Source of the DNA: Planctomycetota bacterium
GTDB taxonomy: Bacteria > Planctomycetota > UBA1135 > UBA2386
NCBI GenBank assembly: GCA_016235155.1
Contig: JACRLW010000008.1
Span: 66,062-116,978, forward strand
Reading direction: 5' to 3'
Length of the DNA: 50,917 nt
In this document: in pieces, positions 33,435-42,425 of the stretch
Layout of the letters: the number at the start of each line of letters is the position of its first letter
Numbering within the stretch: position 1 is the stretch's first letter
Made by a program: the position numbers and the translations under genes
The notes under the pieces: model-generated
Databases searched by the model: none
Seen by the model: only the letters and a program-made list of their open reading frames with translations
Told to the model about the DNA's origin: nothing

Positions 33435-34904
33435 TCAGACCAGGATCTCGTGCACGACGCGCGCCGCTTCGACTCCCGTCAGCCGTGCATCCAAACCGCG
33501 GAACGGGAACGTGAGCGCCTCGTGGTCGAGCCCGAGCAGATGAAGCAACGTGGCGTGCAGATCCCGCACGTGCACGCCGTCGCGGACGATGTTGTAGGCG
33601 AAGTCGTCGGTCGCGCCGTACTCCACGCCGCCGCGCACGCCGCCGCCGGCGAGTGCGATCGTGAAGCAGCGGCCGTGATGGTCGCGGCCGGAACTCGGGT
33701 CGCCGAGCTTGCCCTGGCTGAAGGTCGTGCGGCCGAACTCGGTGGCGAAGACGACGAGCGTGTCGTCGAGGAGGCCGCGTTGCTTCAGATCGCGGAGCAA
33801 TGCGGCGCTCGCCTGGTCGACGTCGCGGCATTGGTTGGGCAACTGCCGCGACAGGGCGACGTGCTGGTCCCAACCGCGATGGAACAACTGCACGAAGCGC
33901 ACGCCGCGCTCGAGGAGGCGCCGCGCGAGCAGGCAATTCGCGGCATAGCTGCCCGGTCGCTGCACGTCGGGGCCGTAGCTCGAGAGCGTCCAGGCACTCT
34001 CGCCGCGCGTGTCGACGAGTTCGGGCACCGCGGTCTGCATGCGGAACGCGAGCTCGTAGGCGGCGATGCGCGCGATCGTCTCCGGATCGCCGCTCCGCTC
34101 GGCGTGGCGCGCGTTCAGAGCCGCGAGGTCGTCGAGCTGGGCGCGCCGCTGCGCGCGCGAGAGACCGGCGGGGTCGTCGAGGAAGAGCACGGGATTGCGG
34201 CCGGGACGCAGGCCGACGCCCTGATGCGAGGCCGGCAGGAAGCCGTTGCCCCAGAGCCGCGAAAAGATCGGCTGGCCCGGGTTCTTGCCCGAACCCTGCG
34301 AGACCAGCGCGAGGAAGGCCGGCAGGTCAGAGTTCTCGCTGCCGAGGCCGTAACTGATCCACGAGCCCATGCTCGCGTAACCGGGCAACTGATTGCCGGT
34401 GTTGAACAGCGTGATCCCGGGGTCGTGATTGATCGCCTCGGTGTGCAGGCTCTGCAGCAGGCACAAGTCGTCGGCGACGCCTTGCAGGTGCGGCAGCAGA
34501 TCGCTGATCCATAGGCCCGACTCGCCGCAACGCCGGCCCTTCTCCAGCGGCGGCACGACCGGGAAGGACGCCTGGCCGGAGGTCATTCCGGTGACGCGCT
34601 GCGTGCCGCGCACCGACGGCGGCAATTCCTCGCCGGCGTGATCTCGGATCGCCGGCTTGTCGCAGAACAGATCGACGTGCGACATGCCGCCCGACTGGAA
34701 CAGGCAGACGACGCGCCGCGCGCGCGGCGCGAACTGCGGGCCGCGGCGCGCGCGATCCTGCGCCGACGGACTTGCGCCCTCGCGCGGCGACGACGCACAA
34801 CCGGACAGTCCGGGCAGCAACGACGCGAGCGCGACCCGACCGAGACTCCCCGCGATGCCGCCGAAGAACGCGCGACGATCGAACGTGCCGTGCACGGACG
34901 TCAT
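33435..34904 (-). CDS. DUF1501 protein with Tat signal, cassette 2
   Basis: 489 residues. A clear twin-arginine signal (FDRRAFFGGIAGSLGRVALA, followed by SLLPGLSGC, possibly a lipoprotein) precedes a complete DUF1501 domain: CLFQSGGMSHVDLFCDKP, LQSLHTEAINHDPGI, LVVFATEFGRT, GRDHHGRCFT, and DLHATLLHLLGLDHEALTFPF. It is exported folded and may be membrane-tethered. The ATG at 34904 overlaps the PSD1 stop by 4 nt, reproducing the coupling of cassette 1. Unlike the cassette 1 paralogue it keeps its export signal. Confidence 0.92.
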   Translation of the reverse strand: MTSVHGTFDRRAFFGGIAGSLGRVALASLLPGLSGCASSPREGASPSAQDRARRGPQFAPRARRVVCLFQSGGMSHVDLFCDKPAIRDHAGEELPPSVRGTQRVTGMTSGQASFPVVPPLEKGRRCGESGLWISDLLPHLQGVADDLCLLQSLHTEAINHDPGITLFNTGNQLPGYASMGSWISYGLGSENSDLPAFLALVSQGSGKNPGQPIFSRLWGNGFLPASHQGVGLRPGRNPVLFLDDPAGLSRAQRRAQLDDLAALNARHAERSGDPETIARIAAYELAFRMQTAVPELVDTRGESAWTLSSYGPDVQRPGSYAANCLLARRLLERGVRFVQLFHRGWDQHVALSRQLPNQCRDVDQASAALLRDLKQRGLLDDTLVVFATEFGRTTFSQGKLGDPSSGRDHHGRCFTIALAGGGVRGGVEYGATDDFAYNIVRDGVHVRDLHATLLHLLGLDHEALTFPFRGLDARLTGVEAARVVHEILV

Positions 34905-37726
34905 GACCTCATCACCGTCTCGCTGAGGTTGAGCAGCGTCGCGGCAATCTGCGCCCAGGCCGCGTGCTCGATCACCGGCAGCGCTTCATCGCGCGGCGAC
35001 TCGCCGTGCATGAGGAGGCGCGCCGCGGCCGACGGATCGGCGGCGAACGCCGCACGCTCCCGCGCGAGCGCGCGCGCGAGCAGATCGACTTCGTCTGCGC
35101 CGGGCGTGCGCGACGTCGCCTCGAGAAAGGCCCAGGCGAGCCGCGCCCGGTCGTCGCCGTCGCGGTGCAGGATGCGTTGCGCGAAGGCGCGCGCCGCCTC
35201 GACGAAGGTCACGTCGTTCAAGAGCACGAGCGCTTGCAACGGCGTGTTGGTCGCGGCGCGTTCGACGCAACTCGTCTCGCGGTTGGGCGCGTCGAACAAG
35301 GCGAGGTCGGGCGGCGGCAGCGTGCGCTTCCAATAGGTGTAGAGGCTGCGGCGCCACAGCTTCTCGCCGTGGTCCTGCACGAAGGACTGCGCCGTCGCGC
35401 CGGTCGAGCCGAAGTGGCTGATCTCGCGCCACGGATCGCCGGGCGTGTAGGGGTTCACGCTCGGCCCGCCGATCCAGGGCACCAGCAGCCCGCTCGTCGC
35501 GAGTGCCTGGTCGCGCACCAGCTCGGCCGGCAAGCGGAAGCGCGCGCCGCGGGCGAGCAGGCGGTTGCCGGGATCGCGCGCGAGCGCTTCGGCGCTCGCG
35601 AACGAGTCCTGCCGGTAGGTCGCGCTGGTCACGATCTGCCGCAGCAGCCGCCGCAAGTCCCAACCGTGTTCGACGAAGTCGACGGCGAGCCAGTCGAGCA
35701 GGTCTTGGTGCGAGGGCGCTTCGCCCTGCGCACCGAAGTCGGCGGCCGTCTTCACGAGGCCGGTGCCGAACAGCATCTGCCAGACGCGGTTGACGGCGAC
35801 GCGCGCGGTGAGCGGATGGCCTGGCATCGTCACCCAGCGCGCGAGACCGAGGCGGTTCGCGGGCGCGTCCGCGGGGAACGGCGGCAGGGCACCCGGTGTC
35901 GCCGCGGTCACGAGTTCGCGCGGTGCGTCGTAGAGACCGCGGTGCAGCACGTGCGTGGGCCGCGCCTGCGCGGCGACGTCCATCACCATCGTCGGGAAGG
36001 ACTGCGTGCGCACCGCAAGGCGCTCCTGCGCGTTGGCGAGATCGACGCGGAGGTCCGCCATCGCGGGCGCGCGCCGCGCGAAGTAGAGCGCGACGCTCCG
36101 CTGTTCCTCCGCCGTGCGTCGTGTTCCGTCGGGATCGCCGCCGCGCCGCAGCAACGCCTCGATCGCCGGCGGCAGCTCGCTGCCGTCGTCGGCTCCGGTG
36201 ATCGCGAAGAACTCCATGCGCCGCGCGGTCAACTCGCCGCCGCGGCCGAAGTGCAGTTGCGCGGTGAGGTGACGCGCATCGAAAGGCAGCGGCGCCTCGA
36301 AGGTCACCGTCAGGTGCACGGGGCCATCCGCCGCGAGCTCGGGCATCCAGCCGGTCGAAGCGAGCGTGTCGAGCACGCCCTCGGGTCGCTGGCGGCCGTC
36401 GTCGGTCTCGTCCCAGCAACTCGCCGTCACGCGCGCGATCGCGAGCAGGCTCTGCAGATCGACCTGGTCGCTGCGCACGGGGCCGGCGCTCAGCGACAGG
36501 TGCGTGAGCGCGAAGGTCTTCTTGCCGTCCTTGCCGCCGCCCCAACCCCAGCCTGCCGCCGGTGCGTCGGGCGACGGATGCATCACGACGCGCAGGCCGG
36601 TGATCGGCGACGCGGTCTCTGGCAGCGTCATCGCGACGTCGAAGGCGAGTCCCGACATCGGCCGCTCGACCACGGCGAAGCGGCTGTCGACGATCGCAAA
36701 GCCGCTGCCGGTGTTGGGCGTGATGATCGTCTCGGGCGTCGCGCGGTGCAGCCCGAGGTCCGTGCCGCGCGCCGCGAGACGCCGGCGTTGTTCGCCTTCC
36801 CACGTTTCGATCGCCCCGGGATCGGGGGCATCGAGCCGTGCCTGCAGGTCCGCGATGCGTGCGCGCAGCGCGTCCTCCTCGCCGGTGACGAGCACGCTCT
36901 TCACGTTCGCGACCGGCGGCGCGTTGACGCCGCCGTCGCCCCCGTGCGACGGCTCGCTGGTCTGGTCGAAGTACGCGAACAGCCCGTAGTAGTCGCGCTG
37001 CGTGATCGGGTCGAACTTGTGGTCGTGGCACTGCGCGCAGCCGAGCGTGAGCCCGAGCATCGCTTCCCCGAAGGTCTTGGTGCGATCGACGCCGTAATTG
37101 ACGAGGTTCTCCGCGGCGATCGTGCCGCCCTCGTGCGTGATCATCGCGTTGCGCGAAAAGCCCGTCGCGGTGCGCGTCGCGTCGTCCGCGTCGGGCAGCA
37201 GGTCGCCCGCGAGCTGCTCGACGAGGAAGCGGTCGTAGGGCAGGTTGGTCTGAAACGCGTGGATCACCCAGTCGCGCCACAACCAAGCGTGACGGCCGCC
37301 GTCGATCGAGAAGCCGTTGGTGTCGGCGTAGCGCGCGGCGTCGAGCCAGGGCAGGGCGAGACGCTCGGCATGGTGCGGGCTCGCGAGCAGGCGCTCGACG
37401 AGCCGCTCGTAGGCGTCGGGCGAGTCGTCGGCGACGAAGGCAAGGACCTCGTCCGCGTGCGGCGGCAAGCCGACGAGGTCGAGGCTCACGCGGCGCATCA
37501 ACGTGGCGCGGTCGGCCGCGGGCGAGGGCGCGAGTCCTTCCGCGGCGAGTCGCGCGCGCACGAAGGCGTCGATCGGGGCGAGGCCCGGTTCGCCCAGGAC
37601 GCTCGGCACGGGCGCCTGGCGCGGCGGCACGAAGGCCCAGTGGCGGCTCGCGAGTGCCTGCGTCCGGACCTCCGCGGCGAGAGCGGCGCAGACGGCGAGC
37701 GTTCGCCAGCCCGGACGGAGGAGCAT
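34901..37726 (-). CDS. DUF1549-DUF1553 (PSD1-type) protein lacking PSCyt1, cassette 2
   Basis: 941 residues. A signal peptide (TLAVCAALAAEVRTQA) is followed directly by DUF1549 (RRVSLDLVGLPP, WLDAARYADTNG, heme-type site CAQCHDHKFDPI near 220). A concanavalin-like or binding insert comes next (~270-600), then DUF1553 (HPLTARVAVNRVWQMLFGTG, SHQDLLDWLAVDFV, TYRQDSFASAEAL). It lacks the N-terminal PSCyt1 heme domain present in cassette 1, so it should carry one heme instead of two. TATCGT 8 nt before the ATG suggests a leaderless or very short leader transcript. Functionally linked to the DUF1501 gene it overlaps. Confidence 0.92.
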   Translation of the reverse strand: MLLRPGWRTLAVCAALAAEVRTQALASRHWAFVPPRQAPVPSVLGEPGLAPIDAFVRARLAAEGLAPSPAADRATLMRRVSLDLVGLPPHADEVLAFVADDSPDAYERLVERLLASPHHAERLALPWLDAARYADTNGFSIDGGRHAWLWRDWVIHAFQTNLPYDRFLVEQLAGDLLPDADDATRTATGFSRNAMITHEGGTIAAENLVNYGVDRTKTFGEAMLGLTLGCAQCHDHKFDPITQRDYYGLFAYFDQTSEPSHGGDGGVNAPPVANVKSVLVTGEEDALRARIADLQARLDAPDPGAIETWEGEQRRRLAARGTDLGLHRATPETIITPNTGSGFAIVDSRFAVVERPMSGLAFDVAMTLPETASPITGLRVVMHPSPDAPAAGWGWGGGKDGKKTFALTHLSLSAGPVRSDQVDLQSLLAIARVTASCWDETDDGRQRPEGVLDTLASTGWMPELAADGPVHLTVTFEAPLPFDARHLTAQLHFGRGGELTARRMEFFAITGADDGSELPPAIEALLRRGGDPDGTRRTAEEQRSVALYFARRAPAMADLRVDLANAQERLAVRTQSFPTMVMDVAAQARPTHVLHRGLYDAPRELVTAATPGALPPFPADAPANRLGLARWVTMPGHPLTARVAVNRVWQMLFGTGLVKTAADFGAQGEAPSHQDLLDWLAVDFVEHGWDLRRLLRQIVTSATYRQDSFASAEALARDPGNRLLARGARFRLPAELVRDQALATSGLLVPWIGGPSVNPYTPGDPWREISHFGSTGATAQSFVQDHGEKLWRRSLYTYWKRTLPPPDLALFDAPNRETSCVERAATNTPLQALVLLNDVTFVEAARAFAQRILHRDGDDRARLAWAFLEATSRTPGADEVDLLARALARERAAFAADPSAAARLLMHGESPRDEALPVIEHAAWAQIAATLLNLSETVMRS

Positions 37727-37734
37727 GGGCGCGC

Positions 37735-37740
37735 ACGATA
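37735..37740 (-). promoter_or_regulatory. Putative -10 element (TATCGT) for PSD1 cassette 2
   Basis: TATCGT on the minus strand ends 8 nt before ATG 37726. No Shine-Dalgarno sequence between. Confidence 0.45.
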
Positions 37741-37770
37741 GGCGAGCGGTCGCGCGCCGCGATGGGCCCG

Positions 37771-37776
37771 TAGGAT
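37771..37776 (+). promoter_or_regulatory. Putative -10 element (TAGGAT) for small conserved gene
   Basis: TAGGAT ends 9 nt before ATG 37786. It has the same sequence as the element before the upp-like gene. Confidence 0.45.
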
Positions 37777-37785
37777 CCTGACGCC

Positions 37786-38094
37786 ATGAACGACCAGCAG
37801 CCCGAACCCACGCTCGTCGAGCGCAACCCCGACGGCACGTTCACGAAGGAGACCCTCCAGCGCGCGATGAAGGCGCTGAAGAAGCGCCTCAAGGCGACGC
37901 GACTCGACGACGAATCGCGCCTCGGCCACGACGCGATGACGCGCGGCGGCCGCTCGCGCATCGTCGGAGTCACTCTCCCCAAGCAGTACCCCGCCGAGGT
38001 CTGGCAGGCGCTGGTCGACAAGGGCCGCATCCGCGAAGTCGAGCGCGGCGGCGGGACCTACGAGGTCATCGAGCAGGGACCGAGCAACGCATGA
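37786..38094 (+). CDS. Small basic hypothetical protein
   Basis: 102 residues, cytoplasmic, no signal or membrane segment. Charged middle (KETLQRAMKALKKRLKATRLD) followed by a compact domain (RGGRSRIVGVTLPKQYPAEV, WQALVDKGRIREVERGGGTYEVIE) that looks like a winged-helix or small DNA/RNA-binding fold; this is an inference only. Codon use is normal for the window and a TAGGAT promoter-like hexamer sits 9 nt upstream, so it is probably a real gene. Family not recognised. Confidence 0.7.
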   Translation: MNDQQPEPTLVERNPDGTFTKETLQRAMKALKKRLKATRLDDESRLGHDAMTRGGRSRIVGVTLPKQYPAEVWQALVDKGRIREVERGGGTYEVIEQGPSNA

Positions 38095-38115
38095 AGGCCT
38101 CGCGCGTCGCCGGCC

Positions 38116-39084
38116 TCAGTTCCCCTGAGCGAACAGCGCATTGCTGCCGGACAGCCCCTGCGGCGCGGCGGCGTCGAGCGCGAAGACCTGTGCGTAGAGC
38201 GTGATGCGCGGCGGCGCGGCCGGCCAGGTCAGCGGCAGGGTCATGCCGCCCGCGGCGTCGCTCGCGAGTGCGACGACGATGTCGGGGCTCGGCACGAACA
38301 GAGCACCGAGCAGGTTCGCGTAGATCGCAGTGGCGCCGATCACGAGCGCGAGCGGTGAGTTCGGGATGAATCGCTCCGCGACGAAGCTCATCGGTTGGCC
38401 GGGCAGCAGCGTCCCGGTGCCGATCAGGCGCGGCATGCCGAGGACGCCCGGGGCACCGCCGGGGATCACCGTGAACGGCGACGGCGGTGCGACGTCGAGC
38501 ACGAGGTCGTCGACGGCGATGTAGCTGGCGGTGCCGGGACGTGGGTCGAGGACCAGCTTCGTGTTCGCCGCGGGCGCGCGGAAGCTGATCTCGTGCCAGG
38601 TCCAGACGTTGAACTGCGCGGTCGTGCCGAGCGTGCCGACGAAGGCTCCGGTGAGTCGGAACGACGTGTCGGTGACCCAGACGTCGTAGCCGTTGTTGTC
38701 GCGGTGCACTTCGCTCAACGCGAACCAACCGCCGATGCGGTACGTGTTGCCGGCGACCAGCGGTACGACGAGCGCCGTGCCGATCGCTTCGTTCGCGGCG
38801 CCCCAACCGGCCACGAAGCGCACGCCGTGGTGCGCCGTGCCGAGATTCGTGAAGTGTCCCCACGAGCTGGGAGACATCCCGGGCGCCGTGGCGCAGTCGG
38901 TAGACCACGTGTCGGCACCGGGGTTGGTCGTGCTGGCCTGGAACCAGGTGTTCGGAATGATCCCCTGGCTCGAGCAGTCCGGACCGATGCCGAGTTCGAA
39001 GCTCGGATCGGGGAGCAGGTTCTGCGAGGCGGCCGTCGCAGTCAGGCGTGCGACGGCGAAGAGGACGGCGGCGATGCGGTTCAT
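38116..39084 (-). CDS. Secreted protein with carbohydrate-binding-like and planctomycete C-terminal domains
   Basis: 322 residues from ATG 39084, which opens a signal peptide (AAVLFAVARLTATAASQ). A jelly-roll, CBM-like domain follows (~20-200): NLLPDPSFELGIGPDCSSQG, NTYRIGGWFALSEV, YIAVDDLVLDV. A C-terminal beta domain resembles that of the kelch protein at 29251-30612 (SPLALVIGATAIYANLLGALFVPSPD, RITLYAQVFALDAAAPQGLS). Probably binds surface glycans; no catalytic residues seen. The start overlaps the stop of the upstream metal-permease gene (ATGA). Confidence 0.75.
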   Translation of the reverse strand: MNRIAAVLFAVARLTATAASQNLLPDPSFELGIGPDCSSQGIIPNTWFQASTTNPGADTWSTDCATAPGMSPSSWGHFTNLGTAHHGVRFVAGWGAANEAIGTALVVPLVAGNTYRIGGWFALSEVHRDNNGYDVWVTDTSFRLTGAFVGTLGTTAQFNVWTWHEISFRAPAANTKLVLDPRPGTASYIAVDDLVLDVAPPSPFTVIPGGAPGVLGMPRLIGTGTLLPGQPMSFVAERFIPNSPLALVIGATAIYANLLGALFVPSPDIVVALASDAAGGMTLPLTWPAAPPRITLYAQVFALDAAAPQGLSGSNALFAQGN

Positions 39085-40988
39085 GAGCGGCGCGAATCGT
39101 AGTTCGCGCGCTCGGGCTCGTGCTCGTGGTCGTGCGGGCAACAAGCTGCGGGGGAACTCGAGGCTGCGGGGCTCGCCGTGAGCTCCGCAAGCGTCGGCGT
39201 GTCGAAGAGCTGACCGAGGAATCGCCGGACGCCCTGGCGCAGCACCGAGGCGAGCACGATCGCGCCAAGGACCCAGAGTGCGATCGACTCGATCGTCGAC
39301 GCGTGGTCGTGCGCGTCGCTGGCCGTCACCGCGCCGCGCGGTGCGAGCAGCGCGTCGACCAACAGCCCGAGCCCGCTCGCGCCGAGGAACATCACGACGG
39401 CGAAGACGATCGCGGTGCGTCGATCGAAGCTGCGCGACAGCACGCCGAAGGTCGTCACGTTGGTCGCCGGACCGGTGAGCAGGAACGCGAGCGCAGCGCC
39501 GGGCGAGAGTCCTTTCATCACGAGCACCGCGGCGAGCGGCGTGCTGCCCGACGCGCACACGTACAGCGGCATGCCGATCAGCGCCGCGAGCGGCACCGCG
39601 ACCGTGCTCGGCAGTCCGGCGAGCGACTGCGGGTCGAGGAGCGGCGTGAGCAACGCGCCGAGACCGAGTCCGACGACGATCCACGGCGCGGTTTCGTCGA
39701 CGCTCTCGCGGTAACCGGCGCGCAGAACGGTTCGCAGCCGCGCGGCGAGGCCGTGCGGGCGATCGTCCTGCGTCGTGAGCGAGGGCACGCTCGCGGGTGC
39801 TCGTGGAGCGACGCGCGCGACGATCAACGCGGTGAGCAGGGCGAGCGCCGCCGCCGCGACCAGGCGTGCCGCCGCGAACTCGCCGCCGAAGAACTGCCAG
39901 GTCAAGAGGAGTGCCGCGAGTTCGAGTTCGGGCGTCGCGACGAGGAACGCGATGCCGCCGGCGATCGAGGCGCCGCGTCGCACGAGGTCGCGGTACATCG
40001 GCACGACGCCGCACGAGCACACCGGCAAGGGGATGCCGACGAGTACGCCCCGCAGCGCCTGCGCGAACGTGGAACCGCGTTGCGCGAGCCAGCCGAGCTG
40101 CGCGGGGAGGAACGCCTGCGCGAGTCCGACGGCGAACCACGCGAACAAGAGGGCCGGAGCGCTCTCGCCCGCGAGGTGCACGAAGGTCGCGAACGCGTCG
40201 TCGCCGCCCGCGCCCGCGTGCGAGTGCGCGTGACCGCCCTCGATCCAGGCGACGGCCGCGATGCCCGCGACGAGTCCGACCAGCGACGCCGCGCGCACCT
40301 CGAGTTGCCGCGTGCCGGCGGGCGGCGCGGGCAGGTCCGCGTGCATCACGACGTGCATCAAGGTCCCCGCGAACAGAGCCTCGAAGAGCGCGATGCTCGC
40401 CGGCGTCGCCGTCGAGAGCAGCGGTTCGCCGATCGAGAAGCCGAGCAAGGTGCCGACGACCATCAGCGCGAGCATCACGATCGCCGCGCGGAGGCCGAGC
40501 AGCGGCGCGACGATCCACCACAAGGCGATCGACTTCGGCAGCGTGTGCAGGAGCACCGCGATCGCCCATACGCGGCCGTGCTCGTGCGCTTCGCCGACGC
40601 CGTGGACGGCGTCGTGCGCCGCGTCGGCGCCGGCGAGCGCCACGCCGTCGACGAGCTGGTGGACGAACAAGCCGAGCAGCGCGAGTCCGACGATCAGGCG
40701 CGGTGCGAAGCCGGCATGGCCGTCGTGGTCGGTCCGGCGCTCGTGGTGGTGCCGGTGCAGGCCGCGCTCGGCGAAGCTCGCGAGCATGAACGCGCCCGCG
40801 GCGGCGATCAGCGCCAGCAGCCCGGCGCCCTCAACGGCGTGCGGCAGGATGTGCAGCAGCACCAGGCCACCGAGCACCACGAGCACGAACGCGTCGAGCG
40901 CGATGGTCGTCGCCCGCGCGCGCCGCGCGAGGCTCGCGAAGAGCGGACCGGCGGCGACGCAGAGCAGCGTGGCGATCAGGTAGAGCAT
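39081..40988 (-). CDS. ZIP-like domain fused to SO_0444-family (YraQ/ArsP-like) metal permease
   Basis: 635 residues, about 16 transmembrane helices. The N-terminal ~240 residues resemble ZIP transporters: ILPHAVEGAG, a His-rich loop (LHRHHHERRTDHDGHAGF), LFVHQLVDGVALAG and VLLHTLPKSIALW. After a His-rich linker (EGGHAHSHAG) comes a two-half permease with PLPVCSCGVVPMYRDLVRRGASIAGGIAFLVATPE and MPLYVCASGSTPLAAVLVMKGLSPGAALAFLLTGPATN, the hallmark of SO_0444-type Cu/Zn efflux permeases. The tail CCPHDHEHEPE is another metal-binding patch. Predicted inner-membrane transition-metal transporter, more likely export. Having both domains in one chain is unusual. Divergent from the persulfide dioxygenase. 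Confidence 0.85.
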   Translation of the reverse strand: MLYLIATLLCVAAGPLFASLARRARATTIALDAFVLVVLGGLVLLHILPHAVEGAGLLALIAAAGAFMLASFAERGLHRHHHERRTDHDGHAGFAPRLIVGLALLGLFVHQLVDGVALAGADAAHDAVHGVGEAHEHGRVWAIAVLLHTLPKSIALWWIVAPLLGLRAAIVMLALMVVGTLLGFSIGEPLLSTATPASIALFEALFAGTLMHVVMHADLPAPPAGTRQLEVRAASLVGLVAGIAAVAWIEGGHAHSHAGAGGDDAFATFVHLAGESAPALLFAWFAVGLAQAFLPAQLGWLAQRGSTFAQALRGVLVGIPLPVCSCGVVPMYRDLVRRGASIAGGIAFLVATPELELAALLLTWQFFGGEFAAARLVAAAALALLTALIVARVAPRAPASVPSLTTQDDRPHGLAARLRTVLRAGYRESVDETAPWIVVGLGLGALLTPLLDPQSLAGLPSTVAVPLAALIGMPLYVCASGSTPLAAVLVMKGLSPGAALAFLLTGPATNVTTFGVLSRSFDRRTAIVFAVVMFLGASGLGLLVDALLAPRGAVTASDAHDHASTIESIALWVLGAIVLASVLRQGVRRFLGQLFDTPTLAELTASPAASSSPAACCPHDHEHEPERANYDSRRS

Positions 40989-41011
40989 CGTCGGCGTCGA
41001 TCGGGCGCGGC

Positions 41012-41017
41012 AGGGTA
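41012..41017 (-). promoter_or_regulatory. Putative -10 element (TACCCT) for ZIP-permease gene
   Basis: TACCCT on the minus strand ends 23 nt before ATG 40988. Confidence 0.3.
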
Positions 41018-41022
41018 GCGGA

Positions 41023-41046
41023 CGAAGCGCGGCGCTTCGCTAAGGT
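41023..41046 (+). promoter_or_regulatory. Palindrome and -10 element upstream of persulfide dioxygenase
   Basis: CGAAGCGC (41023-41030) and GCGCTTCG (41032-41039) form a perfect 17-bp palindrome around a central G. It ends one base before TAAGGT (41041-41046), a -10-like hexamer 10 nt before ATG 41057. A regulator bound there would block polymerase, so this is an operator candidate, possibly for a sulfide/persulfide-responsive repressor. Confidence 0.45.
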
Positions 41047-41056
41047 GTCGGTCGCG

Positions 41057-42424
41057 ATGATCTTCCGCCGCTTCTCCGTCGACCCCCTCGCGCAGGTCTC
41101 CTATCTCGTCGCGGACGGCGGCGAGGCGCTGGTCGTCGACCCGCAGCGCGACGTCCTCGTCTACCTCGACGCCGCCCGCGAAGCCGGCCTGCGGATCCGC
41201 TGGGCGCTCGCGACGCACGTGCACGCCGACTTCGTCACTGGTCTCGCCGACCTGCACGCGGCGACCGGCGCGTCGATCGTGCACGGTGCCCGCTTCGATG
41301 GACCCTTCGCGGGTCTTCGCATGGCCGACGGCGAGTGCCTGCAGCTCGGCGGCCTGCGCGTGCGCGCGATCGAAACCCCGGGACACACGCCCGAAAGCGT
41401 CTGCTGGCTCGTCGAACGCGACGACGGACCCGCGCGGCTCCTCAGCGGCGACACGCTGTTCGTCGGCGACGTCGGCCGCCCCGATCTCGTCGCCGCGCGC
41501 GGACTGGCGCCCGACGTGATGGCGCGGGCGCTGTGGCACTCGCTGCGCGAACGACTCGCGAGCGTGCCCGACGACACCGAGATCTGGCCCGCGCACGGCG
41601 CCGGCTCCGCGTGCGGGTCGTGCATCGGCGACGCCGCGTCGTCGACGATGGGCGCCGAGCGTGCGACCAACTGGGCGATGGTCGAGGACGATCGCGAACG
41701 GTTCGTCGCGCGTCTGATCGAAGCGCAGCGCACGGCCCCGCACTGGTTCCAACGGATCGCCGGGATCAACCGCGCGGGTCCGCGGCCGTTCGAAGCGCTG
41801 GAGGAACCGCGGGCGATGGACGCCGGCGCGGTCGCGACCGCGATCGCCGGCGGCGCGGTGTTGCTCGACGTCCGCAGTGCCATGGAACACGGCGCCGGCC
41901 ACTGGCCGCAGGCGCTCAACATCGGGCTCGCGCCGGGCGACTTCGAACCCTGGGCCGCGAACCTGATCGACGCCGAGCGGGACGTCGTCGTACATGCCGC
42001 GGGTCCGGCCGACGCCGGGCGCGCGCGGATCCGCCTCGCGCGAGTCGGTCTCGAACGCGTGATCGGCGTGACGAGCGCTCTGCCCAAGCCGGCGCGACAA
42101 CTTCCGCAGGTGTCGGTGCGCGAACTCGCCGAGCGCCTGGCGTCGGGCGCGGTCGCGCAGGTGATCGACGTGCGGCGGCCGGCGGAGTACGCGGCGGGGC
42201 ACGTGCCGCGCGCCGTCGCCGCCGAACTCGGGCCGTCGCTCGGCGCGAACCCGGCCCTCGGATCGCTCGATCGCGATCGGCCCACCGCGGTGATCTGCGC
42301 GGGCGGCTACCGCAGCAGCGCCGCATGCGGACTCCTGCGCGACGCGGGCTTCCGCCAGCTCGTGAACGTCGCCGGCGGGACGCGCGCCTGGCTCGCGTCG
42401 GGCCTGCCGGCCGAACGGGCCTGA
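41057..42424 (+). CDS. Persulfide dioxygenase-type MBL protein with two rhodanese domains
   Basis: 455 residues. An N-terminal metallo-beta-lactamase domain (~1-245) of the ETHE1/BLH type has metal ligands THVHADFVTG, ETPGHTPES, LSGDTLFVGDVGRPDL and PAHGAGSACG. It should oxidise glutathione or similar persulfide to sulfite in the cytoplasm. Two rhodanese modules follow. The first (~260-350) lacks the catalytic Cys (VVVHAAGPADAG); the second (~355-450) keeps it in AVICAGGYRSSAA. This matches known MBL-rhodanese fusions. ATG 41057 is preferred over GTG 41045, which overlaps the -10 element. It converges with the peroxiredoxin gene. Confidence 0.9.
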   Translation: MIFRRFSVDPLAQVSYLVADGGEALVVDPQRDVLVYLDAAREAGLRIRWALATHVHADFVTGLADLHAATGASIVHGARFDGPFAGLRMADGECLQLGGLRVRAIETPGHTPESVCWLVERDDGPARLLSGDTLFVGDVGRPDLVAARGLAPDVMARALWHSLRERLASVPDDTEIWPAHGAGSACGSCIGDAASSTMGAERATNWAMVEDDRERFVARLIEAQRTAPHWFQRIAGINRAGPRPFEALEEPRAMDAGAVATAIAGGAVLLDVRSAMEHGAGHWPQALNIGLAPGDFEPWAANLIDAERDVVVHAAGPADAGRARIRLARVGLERVIGVTSALPKPARQLPQVSVRELAERLASGAVAQVIDVRRPAEYAAGHVPRAVAAELGPSLGANPALGSLDRDRPTAVICAGGYRSSAACGLLRDAGFRQLVNVAGGTRAWLASGLPAERA

Positions 42425-42425
42425 G

